From positions 10,061,994 through 10,125,993 of the forward strand of contig OX638368.1 of NCBI GenBank assembly GCA_951812925.1: DNA of 64,000 nt, read 5' to 3'. The notes beneath the pieces are model-generated. The model saw only the letters and a program-made list of their open reading frames with translations, searched no databases and was not told the origin of the DNA. Shown piece after piece: positions 13,121 to 25,118 of this stretch. This stretch comes from Calliopum simillimum. Lineage: Eukaryota; Arthropoda; Insecta; Diptera; Lauxaniidae. A program made the translations under genes and the position numbers. Position 1 is the first letter of the stretch. Every line of letters begins with the position of its first letter.

Positions 13121-13945
13121 ATACCCTACACTGTATTTTGAAAATATGGCTTGTACGAGTAGCGCTGCATTCTCTTAGCCTTATTCACTTAGTTTTTGCA
13201 CAGGTCTTGTAGTTGCTAGTTTTAGTTACCGATTGAAAATTAGTTCGAATACTTCAAAAAACGCTTCCAGTATAGCATTTTGAAACCTTTAGTTATGTGG
13301 GAGGTGCTCTTTTGTCCGAGTTTGCCACAGAGCTTGCTTGAAGTTTGGTTGGACTATTTCCAAAAAGCTTTCAATATGCCATTTTTAAACTTTTACTTAT
13401 ATGGAAGGTGACACGCTGTCTTTTCTGAGTTAACCAAGTTTTTTTCTCAGAGTTTGCATGTAGTGATTTAGTGTCCAATTGAAATTTGATTTGCACTATC
13501 TCAAAAAACGTCTTTAGTACAATATTTTGAAACTTCAGCTTATAGGAGTTGCCATACCCTCTTGTCTGAAGTCACCTTGTTTTTGCTCCATAGTACTTAT
13601 GTGCATTTCGCGTGCGTTGTCGGAAATATTTCTCTTAATATTTCGTTTTTAATATATTTTTTGTACATGCGGTAGGCATGTCAGTTTATCAATTTTGCTC
13701 ATTTTCAATCCCACGAACAAACTTTTATAACAAAACCACTGTACCAAATTGCTTAATTTTCTCGTAAGAAATTTTTCCACGGACAACCAACCAGCTAGAC
13801 GAACAAATAGGCGGACATGGCTATATCAACTCAAGAGATGATGCTGATCAATAATAAACATACTTTTCTATTTCTGCCACGCCTCTTTTTCTGTGTTACA
13901 AGCTGAATGATAAAATGAATTTATTCTGATTGCAGAGTATAAAAA
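13121..13945 (+). mobile_element. ATACCCTACAC-family repeat, diverged copy
   Basis: Starts with ATACCCTACACTGTATTTTG and repeats a ~130-bp internal module (TTATGTGGGAGGTGCTCTTTTGTCCGAGTT-like) three times before a conserved 3' part containing GGACATGGCTATATCAACTC and a GATGCTGATCAA motif. The expected closing GTGTAGGGTAT has decayed to AGAGTATAAAA. It is the most diverged of three copies; compare 14739-15495 and 49978-50408. The GGACATGGCTATATCGACTC motif is, from memory, widely dispersed in fly genomes, but I cannot give the family name. Confidence 0.65.
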
Positions 13946-14400
13946 ATGCTACAAAATGTCAATCACTCGAGACTACAGAAGATATGGCACCATATTATGG
14001 GAGATTTGGCACCCTAGGTGGCTTTTAAATTTTTGTTGCCAGAATTGTTGCATATTTTCATATAAGATGTACAATGTGCATGTTTCATATGACCACATAC
14101 AGCACGTTAAGCATTGGATCCAATCATCTGATCTAGAGATTTATGCATACTCTTTTCCACATCCAACGCACCGCACCCAGATTCAGATTTATCCTGAAAT
14201 CAAATATTTTCTTCACCTTCATTAGAAGACGCATAACTAGCAACCATTATTGCCATCTGCCGTTTTGCGTGCGCCTAAAAGTTTTTAGAAATTGCCATTG
14301 TAGGCGAAATTTTACTTACCACCTCTTCTATGGTATATGCGTAACATTTACATTGAAAGTTTCCGCGGGATTTTCTATAATATCAGAGAAAACCTCAAAA

Positions 14401-14712
14401 AATTTAAAGTAGCCATTGAAGGTTCTACCTGACGAAAATACGATTCTGGATCAACTGTGCGATCAAGCACTTTATATTTGTACTTCCCGTAAAAGCAGAA
14501 ATGGCATCAGAACCATCACTCTCAGTCATGGGGTGCCATTCCTCCTTTTTGGTGTATACCGCATAAATATGCCACGAAACGAATAAACATGTTCCCTCGG
14601 GACCGTATTCATCAGCACACGAAATCCACATTCACTTTTGTTTATTTCGATAGGTGCACTATAAAAACCGCTCTTTTTACTCTCAAAATGTGTGCAAAAA
14701 CTAGAAAAGGTG
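14401..14712 (+). repeat. Repeat block A, first copy
   Basis: Contains GGTTCTACCTGAC, AAATACGATTCTGGA, CACTTTATATTTGTACTT, then CGCATAAATATGCCACGAAA and ATTTCGATAGGTGCAC. The same order recurs at 15500-15960, with the ATACCCTACAC element between them. This suggests either a target sequence duplicated around the element or a larger compound repeat. Confidence 0.7.
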
Positions 14713-14738
14713 TAAATTTTGGCCTGGCCAAAAAATAA

Positions 14739-15495
14739 ATACCCTACACTGCAGTATTTTGAAAATTTTGCTTATATGGGAGGTGCCACGCCCTCTTGTC
14801 CGAGTACACCCAGTTTTTGTTCAGAGCTTACATTTATAGTTTTTAGTGTCAGAGTGGAATTTAGTTGGATTATCTCAAAAAACTCTTTCAGTATAGCATT
14901 TTGAATCTTTTGCTTATATGGGAGGTGCCACGCCCCCTTGTACGATTTCAACCAATTTTTGCTGAGAGCTTTCATTTATAATTTTTAGTGTCTGAGTCAA
15001 AGTTGGTTCGAATATCTCAAAAAACGCTTTCAGTATAGCGTTTTGAAGCTTTTGCTTATATGGGAGGTGCCACGCCCTCTTGTCCGAATTCGTTCAGTTT
15101 TTTATCAGAGCTTGCGCTTACAATTCGTAGTATTTATGTGTATTGTGGTTGCATTGTCGTGAAAAATACTCTTAAAATTGCATTTTGAATATAATTTTTG
15201 TATGGGCGGTAGGCGTGTCCGTTAACCGATTTTGCTCATTTTCATTTCCCGAGCTAACTTTGACGACGGAGGCAGTGTACCAAATTTCATTGAATTATCT
15301 TGCTCAGTTTTCCCAAAAAGTGTATTTCAACACACAGCCAGCCACCCAGCCAGCCAGCCAGACAGACGGACATGGCTATATCGACTCAGGAGGTGACGCT
15401 GATCAAGAATATATATACTTGTCTATACCTGCCACGCCTCCTTCTCTGCGTTACAAACGGAAGGACAAAGTGAATATACCCTGGGTGTAGGGTAT
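14739..15495 (+). mobile_element. ATACCCTACAC-family element, best copy, 757 bp
   Basis: Perfect 11-bp terminal inverted repeats: ATACCCTACAC at 14739 and GTGTAGGGTAT ending 15495. Inside are three tandem modules of about 130-150 bp, each carrying GCTTATATGGGAGGTGCCAC, then a unique 3' part with a CAGCCAGCCAGCCAGACAGA run and GGACATGGCTATATCGACTC. A 101-residue open frame here (15185-15490) has no family resemblance and is taken as a repeat shadow. Confidence 0.75.
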
Positions 15496-15499
15496 AAAA

Positions 15500-15960
15500 A
15501 GTCATAGGAACCATTTAAGGTTCTACCTGACTAAAATACGATTCTGGAGCAACTGTACGTTCAAACACTTTATATTTGTACTTTCAAATAACATAAAACC
15601 CGTAAAAGGAGAAATGTCACTAGAACCATTTCACCCTCAGTAATTGGGTGGATTTCGTGTTCTGATGAATACGGTCGCGAGAGAACATGTTTATTCGTTT
15701 CGTGGCATATTTATGCGGTATGTACCAGAAAGGAGAAATGGCACCAGAACAGTTTCACCCTCACTCATGAGGTGCCATTTCTCCTTTTTGGTACACACCG
15801 CATAAATATGCCACGAAACTAATAAACATGATCTCTCGCTACCATATTCATCAGAACACGAAATCCGCATTCACTTCTGATTATTTCGATAGGTGCACCA
15901 TACACCGCTATTTTTCCTCTCAAAATAAGTAAGTGCAAAAAGATAGTCATTTACATTCCT
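15500..15960. repeat. Repeat block A, second copy, rearranged into a hairpin
   Basis: Begins like 14401-14712 but carries an internal inverted duplication: about 15655-15745 (ATGAATACGGTCGCGAGAG ... GGAGAAATGGCACC) pairs with 15762-15870 (GGTGCCATTTCTCC ... CTCTCGCTACCATATTCAT), with a loop of about 20 bp. The stem is near 90 bp. Confidence 0.75.
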
Positions 15961-18095
15961 TTTATTTTTTTAAAAAACTTAGTAAAAACATTTGGGAGAA
16001 TAAAATGATGTTAATTGGAAAGCTATGCGGGATTTTTACAAACAAGCTATTTTACAGATTTCGATGAGCTCTTTCAGAATTTCATTTTTGCTACCTCGAA
16101 TCGTGTTCGCTCGCGCCTCCATATTGGAAAAATGGCGTCCAAAATCAGGTTTTTACAAATATCTCTTTAACGGTAATTTTTATAGAATAATATTGTGAGG
16201 CAATATTGTAGCCTTTAAAATGAAAATATAAAAATGACCTAAAAATTGTTTTCGTACAACTTATAACTCAGGAGATATCCTAGTTGAAGAAACTTTGAGA
16301 AGAAATCCAAGCTTCGAAACATTTTTCTCCATGTCTTTCAAAACATTATAAAATATCTTTATGTTTAATGTCGCCAAATCATGCTAGAGTAACAATTACA
16401 AACAAAACCCAAGGACTTAAGATGTCGGTGCTCATGGTAGCAAAGATAATGCAGAGGATTTTCTTACCGCAGACACCAAACCAAGACACAACTTTGTCGT
16501 ATGCTGTGTTGAACCTTTTCTGTTTTCGTTTATGTATTTTTAGAAAAATTTACTTCTACGAAAGAAAATAAAAAACAAAAATGTAAAAAGAAAAAACCAT
16601 AAAATAAATTAAAATAGAATCAAAGTAAAGCAACACATGAAAATAAGAAAAGCAAAGAAACATTTTGTGTAATTATATATTAGCAGGATTCAAATATTTA
16701 CTTGGGCATACTAAGCACCAGCTGATGATATTCTTTGGCGCTGCTTAAGTTTTCTTTTTCTACGATTTGTCACATAGCAACTGTCCCCTATATTGGTGGT
16801 GCCATGCTCACATATTTTCGTATAAGACACAACAGCAACAGGCTGCTACATGGCATTAGCGTTGCTGTCACGAAGCATTTCGTGCTTGTTACAAAAGAAT
16901 GCAAAAAATCTTCAAAGATTTTAATGCGCTGATAAGCGTCAAGGACCTTTGACAGCATGGCCATTAATTCAATGAATGCTACTTAAGTTGATCTATGATT
17001 AGCTACTTAAATCAACTGAAAATGAAATTTACATTTTTCATTCGAAAAAACACAAGTACTTACACAAAGAATTGCTGTCATTTACTGAAAAACTTTTACT
17101 TTCCGGAACTTCTTCGACAACATACTTACTTCCATGCAATTGCACTCTTCAATTCAATTGCTGACACTAACACTCACTCAACTATTGTTGTGTGTGTTGT
17201 GCGCAATTGATTGTGCAAACACCACGTGACACTTAAGCGGCATATGACATCATTTTCTCACAAACCATGACATGACATGGCATGACATATCACATAAAGA
17301 GCGAAGATGTCTACAACAACAATATTTCATAAAATAAATGCATGGAAGCAACATTTCACTATTTTTTTTTTTACAGGAAGACGACATCAACACAAATAGA
17401 TAAAAAGGAAAACATTTGCAAACATTTTATTCTAATGGGCAAGACATCAACACAAGATGACGTTGCAGATGAGAATGTGATGTTAACAATGATGATGATG
17501 ATGTTGCTGACGATGAGAATGATTACTTTGTTGAATGTTGAATGGCGTTAGTTGCTGAGATAACAGCAAGAATGATCATCAGCTTTATGCTTACAACTAT
17601 GATGTTGGATACCACAAAACAAACGAAAAATTATTCATTTGCCAACACTGTGCGACAAACAAGTAAGCACAAGGTGGAGCAAAAGTAATATCACAATTCG
17701 AAAGTAGCACAATTAAAAAAAAAAAAACCTGTAATTGTGCTTTGAACAATATGTTGCAGACAAACAAGGAATTAGTTTAACTTTAGCCAATTTGATTGAA
17801 GCTAAGTAAAGGATTGGCAAACAAAATTTGGTAAAACGAGCACAAATGTGCATCAACTGTGGGGGTGTTTATTTGATCAAGAACATGTTTTAACTTAAAG
17901 CCACCAATTCTACACCTTCATAGAAATTTTCATAAGAAACAAAGTCTAATTTTCATAATTTTTATCAAAAGGCAGCCAACTAATATTCTGACATTACTTT
18001 TGCTCAACCTTGTGGTTCATCAATTTGTTATTTAATTAAGTAGTTCCAAAAGTTTTATAAAAAAAAAACTAAACTATGAAAATTTTATGTTTTTA
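15961..18095. other. Unassigned intergenic DNA
   Basis: Small ATG repeats near 17488-17505 and an A-run near 17716. No gene or transposon ends recognised. Confidence 0.5.
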
Positions 18096-18097
18096 CT

Positions 18098-18880
18098 AGC
18101 TTTACCCGGTGCGCGTTGCCTCACCTTTGTCCCTTGGGTTTTTTTTTCTGTTCCGAACAATCATTGAGATCCCAACACACCCATCCGAGAGGTGTGTGGC
18201 ACCGTCCATTTTTCTAATGAATGTTTTTGGTTTAGTGCCCTTTACATATGTGCCAAATTTCATCCCGATGCGTCAAAGGGTTCCTAAGATTTGTCAAATT
18301 TTTATTTATGAGGGAGTGGCACCACTTATTTTTCGAATGAATGTTATTTGACTTAGTGTCTTTTAGATATGTGCCAAATGTGGCACTGCCCATTTTTCTA
18401 ATGTGTAGTATTTGGCTTAGTGCTTTTAACATATGTGCCAAATTTCATTTCTATGCGTCAAACAGTTTCAGAGATATAACGAATTTTGTTTTTTAAGGGC
18501 GTGGCACCGCCTATTTTTCTAGCCTATAACCTTCTCCTGATCTTTACCAACAAACTGAAAATTTCATTCAAATCGCATAAAACGATAGAATGACCAGTAT
18601 GTTCTTAAGTGGGCGATGCCACGCCCTTAAATGGAAAAAACGCTTTCACGGCCAAATCACTGCATCGAAGTTTATAAAATTTGGTAGAGAGAAAGGGTTA
18701 GCACTAAGAAGCAGTTACATGATTGATTTTTATGAATTTTAGTATGGGTAGGAGTCACACGCCTCTCAATGAAAAGCACGATATTGCAACTAAGCTGCTG
18801 CACCGATGCAAATAACCCGAACCATAAGAAAGAATATTAAAATCTTTTTGATTTATTTTAAAGTCAAAGCGAAATGGTCA
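18098..18880 (+). mobile_element. Dispersed insect repeat with internal modules, unclassified
   Basis: Begins CTAGCTTTACCCGGTGCGCG and contains three to four modules of roughly 125 bp sharing TGTGCCAAATTTCAT, ATGCGTCAA and a GTGGCACCGCCTATTTTTC-type line. Openings of the type TACCCGGYRCGCGTTGC are common, from memory, in insect dispersed repeats; a 3'-end fragment of possibly the same kind lies at 63780-63925. No coding frame survives. Confidence 0.55.
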
Positions 18881-21110
18881 AATTTTGGCTATAAGGCGAA
18901 CTCTAGTAAGATGAATAATATGATTCTTATACTACCAACATGAAAAATGTAAAAAAAAAATTTGTCTACTAGTGTTAAAAGTGCATTAAAGTTGGCAACG
19001 GAGAAAGCCATGCAAAAAAGAATTTGCACAACAAAAAAAGTGGGGTGAAAATTGCAGAAAAATGTCGACAACGACATTCAAAGTGATGACATTTGAAGAT
19101 TGAAATCTCAAAAATAGTTGACGTGGGAACAAAGTGTGAAGGTTGCAATACTAAAACGATGCTCGAAGAATTTTAAGCCACACAACAAAAAAAGTGGGTG
19201 TTGATGACAAACGATGAGTTCATCTGCATTGATTATCAGAACATTTTCAGACTCGCCTGCGCCATGAATTGCAAGCAAATGGATGACAAAGTATTTGCTG
19301 ATGTTGCGTCTATCGTAGTAATGACATGTGTCACACATGCACACGTTGACATTTTAACAAATTGTCATGGAATAAATTAGTGTCAACATTTGAGTGATTG
19401 TCATATTGGCGTTTTTTATTTAGAGCAAAGCAAGAGAAAGGAAAAATTTAACTTTTGTAATGATCAAAAATAAAAAAGGAGGTATAAAACACATTGTCAA
19501 TCACATGTAAAACTTTAAGAAGCATATATGCAAATTCTTGAAAGATTGTGTGCATATGTATTTATGTATTAAAAATGTTACTAATATATGCGAATATCAG
19601 TTGAAATCAGTAGAAATTTTTTCCAAATATTTCAAGTATTTCCTTCAAAGTTGCTACAATCTTAATTCCATGTAATGATACTTAAATACGCCTTAAGCTA
19701 TGCAACACATTTCATTGACATTTTCAAGCATTTCGAAAGCATAATTTCTGCTTTAAGTATTCCTTTTTATAAATAACATTTGACAATAGAAACAATTTAT
19801 TATATTGTTTAAATTGTTTCCTCAACTTATACATAGCATACTTTTGAGCCATATCAACTAACATGCAAGCAGCAGCTGTTGACAATGATAAATGTCTTTG
19901 TTTTAGGCTTACACTAGTACGGACCGGATGTTGTTTGTTGCATGCTGTGTATTTGACAGTTTTATAGTTGTATAAGTCGTAAGTGTTGCTTGTTTTCATT
20001 TTTTCGAATTTATTTAAATACATATATCAGCTTTAAATTACTTCCTTTCAACAATTGTCAAGTAGACTTGAAATTTCTACATTTTTTATATATACCTAAA
20101 ATAAGAGAAGTTGTTTATATTTTGATTTTAATTTGCTTTTTGTTTTCAAGAAAATTTTGTTATTGTATTCTATGAAAGTGACAACTTCATTTGCTTCAGT
20201 ACGCCAAACACGACGTATGAGTAACAATATTTTATAGCAAATAATCATTTGTTTACATGATTGCAAGCATTGATATCTTAAGTTCGATGCATCCTTTAGT
20301 TTAGATTTTATTGCAATTTCCTCTGCTTGATGCTGTTTTTTATAACTGCTAAGTTTAATTGATGGCCGCTAAAGACATTTCGATTATCCGTTCACTTCAA
20401 CGTTAAGTTAATTGGTATCATTATTTATATTTACTGAGATTGACACAAAAGCACTAAATATTTTGGAACTCAACGTTCCTTCACCTAATCCCCTCAAAAT
20501 ATGCTTATAATTTAGTTTAAGTCCAAATACTTATTTATATTCATTAATATATTCTTGCTACTTTTTCGTATCTGCATTTAATTACAATAAGTGTATTAAT
20601 TTCTTATAAAAAATTTATGAATATATTTGCAAATGATTTGTTTCACTCGAGCATTTTGTTGACTATATAAAATGTCTTAAAATGTGCAGAAGTTACCTGT
20701 ATGTATGCATGTATGTTTGTCAACGTTCATATGTGAATTGCCATCAATAAATTTTAATTTGCCCAACAACCATCGTTGACAAAACCGACTTTATCCATAG
20801 CGACAACGAATTTTATTACTCTCAATACATGCAAAGGTAATTAAGTAAATTACATAAGCAGAACAACGCATACTCGCTCACACAATATATACATGCAAGA
20901 TAGAACAGAAACAAGGAAAATAAGTAGAGGGATATTACATGCAAAAACACAAAAAAAGATCTTATGTTGCCATAATTATGAAGGTATCATAGACTTCTTA
21001 ATTAAATGAAAATTTTAATTGAACTTAACCTTGCGAGCCCGTCATACCAAGGTCAACCTAAGGCTGCTTCAAAAATAAATTAGGTTACAAAAATCAAATT
21101 TTTACGTTTT
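18881..21110. other. Unassigned AT-rich intergenic DNA
   Basis: Open frames in this region are short and unlike known families. No arrays or terminal repeats seen. Confidence 0.5.
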
Positions 21111-21114
21111 TCAA

Positions 21115-21420
21115 TTTCGCGACCGAAAAAACGATTTTTTACTGAAAAGCAAAGCATCTCCAAAAAAAATGTGTATGGTAAAAATTACTAGAATCGTTCA
21201 GAAGATACGCGTGAATTTTTTCAAAGTTCTTGAAACTTTTTAAATTTTTTTCTTTTTCTCCAATTTTTGATGAATTCTGAAATTTTTCAAAAAGTTCACA
21301 CGTTTTCCTTGAACGATTTTAAGCATTTTCTGCCTCAAATACTATTACTTTTGAGCAAAAATGCTTCTTTCCGACCGCAAAATTGCAAAACGTAAAAAAT
21401 CGATTTTTGGAAACGAATAC
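21115..21420. repeat. Palindromic AGCAAAGCATCT-type element, copy 1 of 4
   Basis: An outer arm CGACCGAAAAAACG...AAGCAAAGCATC and an inner GAATCGTTCAGAAGATACG return inverted as CGTTTTCCTTGAACGATTT and GAGCAAAAATGCTTC...CGACCGCAAAATTG. About 300 bp, with an AT-rich centre. Related copies lie at 22795-23090, 40820-41110 and 45170-45460. Confidence 0.65.
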
Positions 21421-21469
21421 ACTGGTCTACAAATTCCGAAAAAAATTTCGACTGGAGAAGGGAATGATG

Positions 21470-21860
21470 TTTCTTAAGTAATTTGGGTGCGCTAAATTCA
21501 AATCTGGCACCAGAAATTTGCCATCAGGTCTAGTTCTCTTTATATAAGGTTATTTATGTTCGTTATACTACTCATTAATAAATAAAAAACAAAATTTACA
21601 AAAAATTCATTACGTATTTTTAGGGACAAAAGCGTGCTGGAAGACTATTGCTGGACTCTTATACGTGAAACGGAGCCAACAAAATACAAACGATGTTCAA
21701 ACACTGCTATTCGCTTTTGAATTGTTAAACATTTTCAAATAAATTAATGGTTTTTCTTGAAAAAAAAATGTGTTATTGTGATTCGAATACCTGACCTGAT
21801 AGAGAAAAACCGATTGCAGATTCGAATTCAGCGCACCAAATGAACCTAGGAACACTATTT
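21470..21860. mobile_element. Inverted-repeat element enclosing a terminal-exon relic
   Basis: GGTGCGCTAAATTCAAATCTG ... ATCAGGTC on the left (21486-21532) returns inverted at 21792-21838 (GACCTGAT ... CAGATTCGAATTCAGCGCACC). The 250-bp core holds what looks like the 3' end of a gene; see the next entry. It looks like a decayed transposon rather than a host gene. Confidence 0.55.
21624..21743 (+). pseudogene. Terminal-exon-like fragment of a transposon protein
   Basis: A pyrimidine-rich acceptor (TACGTATTTTTAG, AG at 21622-21623) is followed by a 31-codon frame (21625-21720) containing LEDYCWTLIRE and TKYKR and ending in TGA, with AATAAA 18 bp further on (21738-21743). Acceptor, frame, stop and polyadenylation signal in order suggest the last exon of a gene. 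No upstream exon was found. The ADYCW...Y.RK style recalls C-terminal tails of uncharacterised insect transposon proteins, but that is memory, not a search. Confidence 0.4.
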
Positions 21861-22318
21861 GGTTGCTTAAGTCGAAAATCGTGTAGATAAGTGATATAAT
21901 TGATACTGCAAAACAGTATATAATTCTTTAATGCCAACATTTTTGTAAGAATATAGCCTTTATTTTTATGCAAGCTTGAAATCGATTTTTGAAACAAGAT
22001 ATTAGTTTTTGCAAAAATATAATCTTTATTTTTTACGTATACTGTGAGGTAACAAGTTGCTGGGCGCTCGTTTGATGCCTCCGCATATTTTTTTTATATC
22101 GATCATTGAATTTGAATTGGTTTAAAATGATTCGCATCGTATTTGAAATGTGTTAATTAGTATAATAAGAAACTTGAGGAAGACCAACAAAGTAGTTGGG
22201 CGACAGTTTAATATATTAAGTACAATAGTTTTAGTAACATGTGGCAACACCAGTCAACAGCTGTTACCGCAATCAGCTGTTCGCTCACCACACCGAGGTA
22301 AGTTGGGATGATTATAAC

Positions 22319-23349
22319 CAGTGCTGTCGTTTACACTTCAATTGAAGTGTTTTGCTCCTTTTTTATCAAAAACACTTCGCCACTTCCCCTTTCATAAAAT
22401 CACTTCACTTTTTCTTGAATACAAAATTTGCCTTAAAATTTGTCTATTCTTTTTATGAGAGTTAAGAAACATACTTTTTTGTATGGCTGAAGCCTGTTCT
22501 GACTGAAAAGTAATTTGTTTTTTCAATATATCAAGCGAACAAAGCAAAATTCGATATACTTCACAGGAAACTTTGTAGAGAATTAAATTTGCTATCGAAA
22601 TAGTTTATAGACCAAAAAAAGAAAGCAAAAATTTCGAATTCTTGTGTTTCTTACTCTTTTCTCTATAACTGTTTTAGGGTCAGAGATAGGTAAAGATATA
22701 GCAGAATATCATAAAAGTAGATAAAATTTCCTTTAAAACGCTTCACTATAAAATTTTTAGGTGAAAAATTGGCCGAAATATGGCTACTCGAACATTTACA
22801 TTTTTTTAAGTGGTCGGAAAAATTTTTCTTACTCAAAAAAAGGCGTCTTACGAGGAAAGTGTATAATGCCTAAAATACTTAGAATCATTCAAAGAATACG
22901 TTAAATTTTTGTGTAGATTTTATAATTTTTAAAAAATTGGTCAAAAAAAAAAAAATTAAAAAAGCTCCAAAAAATTCTGAAAAAAGTTCACACGTATTTC
23001 TTGGACTATTCTAAGCATTTTTTGCTTTATGCACATTTTTCGTAAGATGCCTTGTTTTGAGTAAAAACCGTTTTTTCGACCGCATAAACAAAATTTCCAT
23101 GTTCGAGTGGCCGGTCATATTTCGGTAAATTTTTGACCTAAGGAATTTTTTATTTATTTTTTTCATATTTTTTTAAAATATATTTTCAAATTTTGTTACG
23201 TGTAGCATAAAAATGAATGAATTGAATAAATAAAATTGTGATTTTTGTGTTCACTTCGCTAATACTTCACTTTCTCAGAATTTTACTTCGCAACACTTCA
23301 CTTTTTACAAAATTTCACTTCGCTCAAACTTTTCAAAACGACAGCACTG
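22319..23349. mobile_element. hAT-type non-autonomous transposon, 1031 bp
   Basis: Terminal inverted repeats CAGTGCTGTCGTTT / AAACGACAGCACTG and an exact 8-bp target duplication ATTATAAC (22311-22318 and 23350-23357). The 8-bp duplication and a CAGTG start are standard for the hAT superfamily. Both subterminal regions are crowded with ACACTTC / CACTTCGC repeats, as expected of transposase-binding arrays. No transposase frame is present; the middle contains a palindrome of the four-copy family (22795-23090). Confidence 0.9.
22795..23090. repeat. Palindromic AAGGCATCTTACG-type element, copy 2 of 4, inside the hAT element
   Basis: CTTACTCAAAAAAAGGCGTC and GAATCATTCAAAGAATACG on the left return inverted as CGTATTTCTTGGACTATTC and GATGCCTTGTTTTGAGTAAA on the right, around an AT-rich centre at about 22945. 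The stem is close to 130 bp. Confidence 0.75.
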
Positions 23350-23447
23350 ATTATAACCTCAGTGTAGGCAGAAAATATTGTCATTCGAGCGGCGACTGGC
23401 AGCGAGTAAAGATGGTGAGCATAGTAGTTAGTGGCATTAGTTAGCAT

Positions 23448-23866
23448 GGTATTGAGCCAAACCGATACTGTGAACATAGAAATTAGTGTCATTTAGTTAA
23501 AACGGTATTGAGCCAAGCCGATACTGTGACGGTGAGAAATCGTAATAAATAGTGCCATTTAGTTAAAATGGTATTAAACCAAGCCGATATTGTGTGAGTG
23601 AGAAAGCATAATAACCAGAGATCTTCCTTTGTAACGGTATTGAGCCAAGACGATACTGTGAGAGTAAGAGATCATAGTAATTAGCGGTATTTAGATAGAA
23701 CGGTATTGAGCCAAGCCGATACTGTGACGGTGAGAAATCGTAATAAATAGTGCCATTTAGTTAAAATGGTATTAAACCAAGCCGATATTGTGTGAGTGAG
23801 AAAGCATAATAACCAGAGATCTTCCTTTGTAACGGTATTGAGCCAAGCCGATAATGTATAAGCCGG
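23448..23866 (+). repeat. 66-bp satellite with 198-bp higher-order repeat
   Basis: Monomers start with ACGGTATTGAGCCAAGCCG at about 23448, 23502, 23568, 23634, 23700, 23766 and 23832. Neighbouring monomers differ, but the sequence at 23502 returns exactly 198 bp (three monomers) later at 23700, so the recent duplication unit was the trimer. Right after the array the sequence turns unique (TAAGCCGGACGTTCG). Located directly downstream of the hAT element. Confidence 0.9.
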
Positions 23867-24029
23867 ACGTTCGAATCAAATTGTAACGCGCGCAAATCTG
23901 TAAATAGAGTACCGTTATTTTAAGAAATTTGTAAATAAAAGAAATAAAAGAACAAAAACCGTTGTTTATATTCAATTTAAACGGAATTAATAATAATTGT
24001 TAACCCTTTCTCCAAAAAAAAATATTTTG

Positions 24030-25117
24030 TGACGCGAACCTTGACCACAGGCGAGCCAACACCTCGGCTCTAGCAAAAGCTTAGTCAGAATACTTGAGCA
24101 ATTGAAAAACAAAAGCTTCTGAAGTTAGTTAATTGACTGTTTTTTGCTTGTAATTGAAGTTTGATAAATTAATATTGAACTAATTGTGGTTTCTTGTTCC
24201 TTAAGTAAACTGTAGTTTCTTTCAAATTTTTTATAAAACGACTCATTGATAATATATTTCAAATGAATCAGACTTATCATTCTTATCAATAAAAAGACTT
24301 AATTTTCTTATGACAACATAACTCAAAAAAATTTCAGTTTTGAGAGTCTTTGGCCAACATAACCAAGCTGCACGACTGGGAAGTTTTTAATGTATCTTTT
24401 TTTGGAATTTCCCTCTTCCATGTAATACCGAACTACTAATCAACTACACATCTAGTACAATCTATAAATAAACAAAAAGTATTCATAGTGTTACCATTCT
24501 CATAGCTAAAATTAAGTGAATACATTAAAGAACACGGAATGTGCGAGTATACATATAAGTAAGTACTTATGTTAGTAATGCACGCACACATTCTCCACAA
24601 CACTGAACGGAAAAAATTTATTTTCGCATAATTCTTCCTTTTTCTGTGCTATATATGAAAAACTTTTATTTTATTTTGCTTTGTTTAAATGTGGTCCAGT
24701 GAAATAAGACTTTCTGATCAAAACTCTTGGATGCTTCACTTTTTTTTGGAATAACTTTATTATGCTCATCGCCTGATTTGAGATCAGATTACGTTACTTG
24801 CACGTTGAATTTCATATGATGCGATCGCTGCACGCACTGCCCTTTATTTAGCAGAGCTTTCATATGGATTGTTCTTGAAAAGTATTTTTTTCTGACCTCA
24901 AACTAAAAAACTGGTATAGCAAATATACTACCGAAATAAAGCAAATTAAATAAAAAATCCAAAAAAGTCCTAAAACTGTATGTTAATAGGACCTTTTGCA
25001 TACTAAAATGGGCACCAAAGTCTAGAAATAGGGAAAAAAAATTTAAAATATCAATTACCGTATAATAGCCTTATCATACAACCAAATACACTCCTAGAAA
25101 GCGCATACTCAAGCAAC
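24030..25117. other. Intergenic DNA upstream of the polycystin-like gene
   Basis: No upstream coding exon, terminal repeat or tandem array recognised. It may contain regulatory sequence for the gene beginning at 25178. Confidence 0.5.
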
Positions 25118-25118
25118 A

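Larger units (their letters stand above)
22240..24013 (+). mobile_element. Possible LTR (Bel/Pao-like) disrupted by a hAT insertion
   Basis: TGTGGCAACACC...CAACAGCTGTT near 22240-22285 resembles the start of Bel/Pao-type LTRs. The sequence ending with AATAAAAGAACAAAAACCG and TTGTTAACCC (23937-24005) resembles an LTR polyadenylation region, and TTTTGTGACGCGAACC just after could be a primer-binding leader. The 22319-23349 hAT element and the 66-bp satellite lie inside these limits. No internal gag/pol frame follows, so at best it is a solo or truncated LTR. Ends and target duplication are not fixed. Confidence 0.35.

Noticed and set aside
23502..23866. CRISPR-like regular spacing
   Set aside because: Units are contiguous 66-bp satellite monomers without unique spacers, in a eukaryotic genome.
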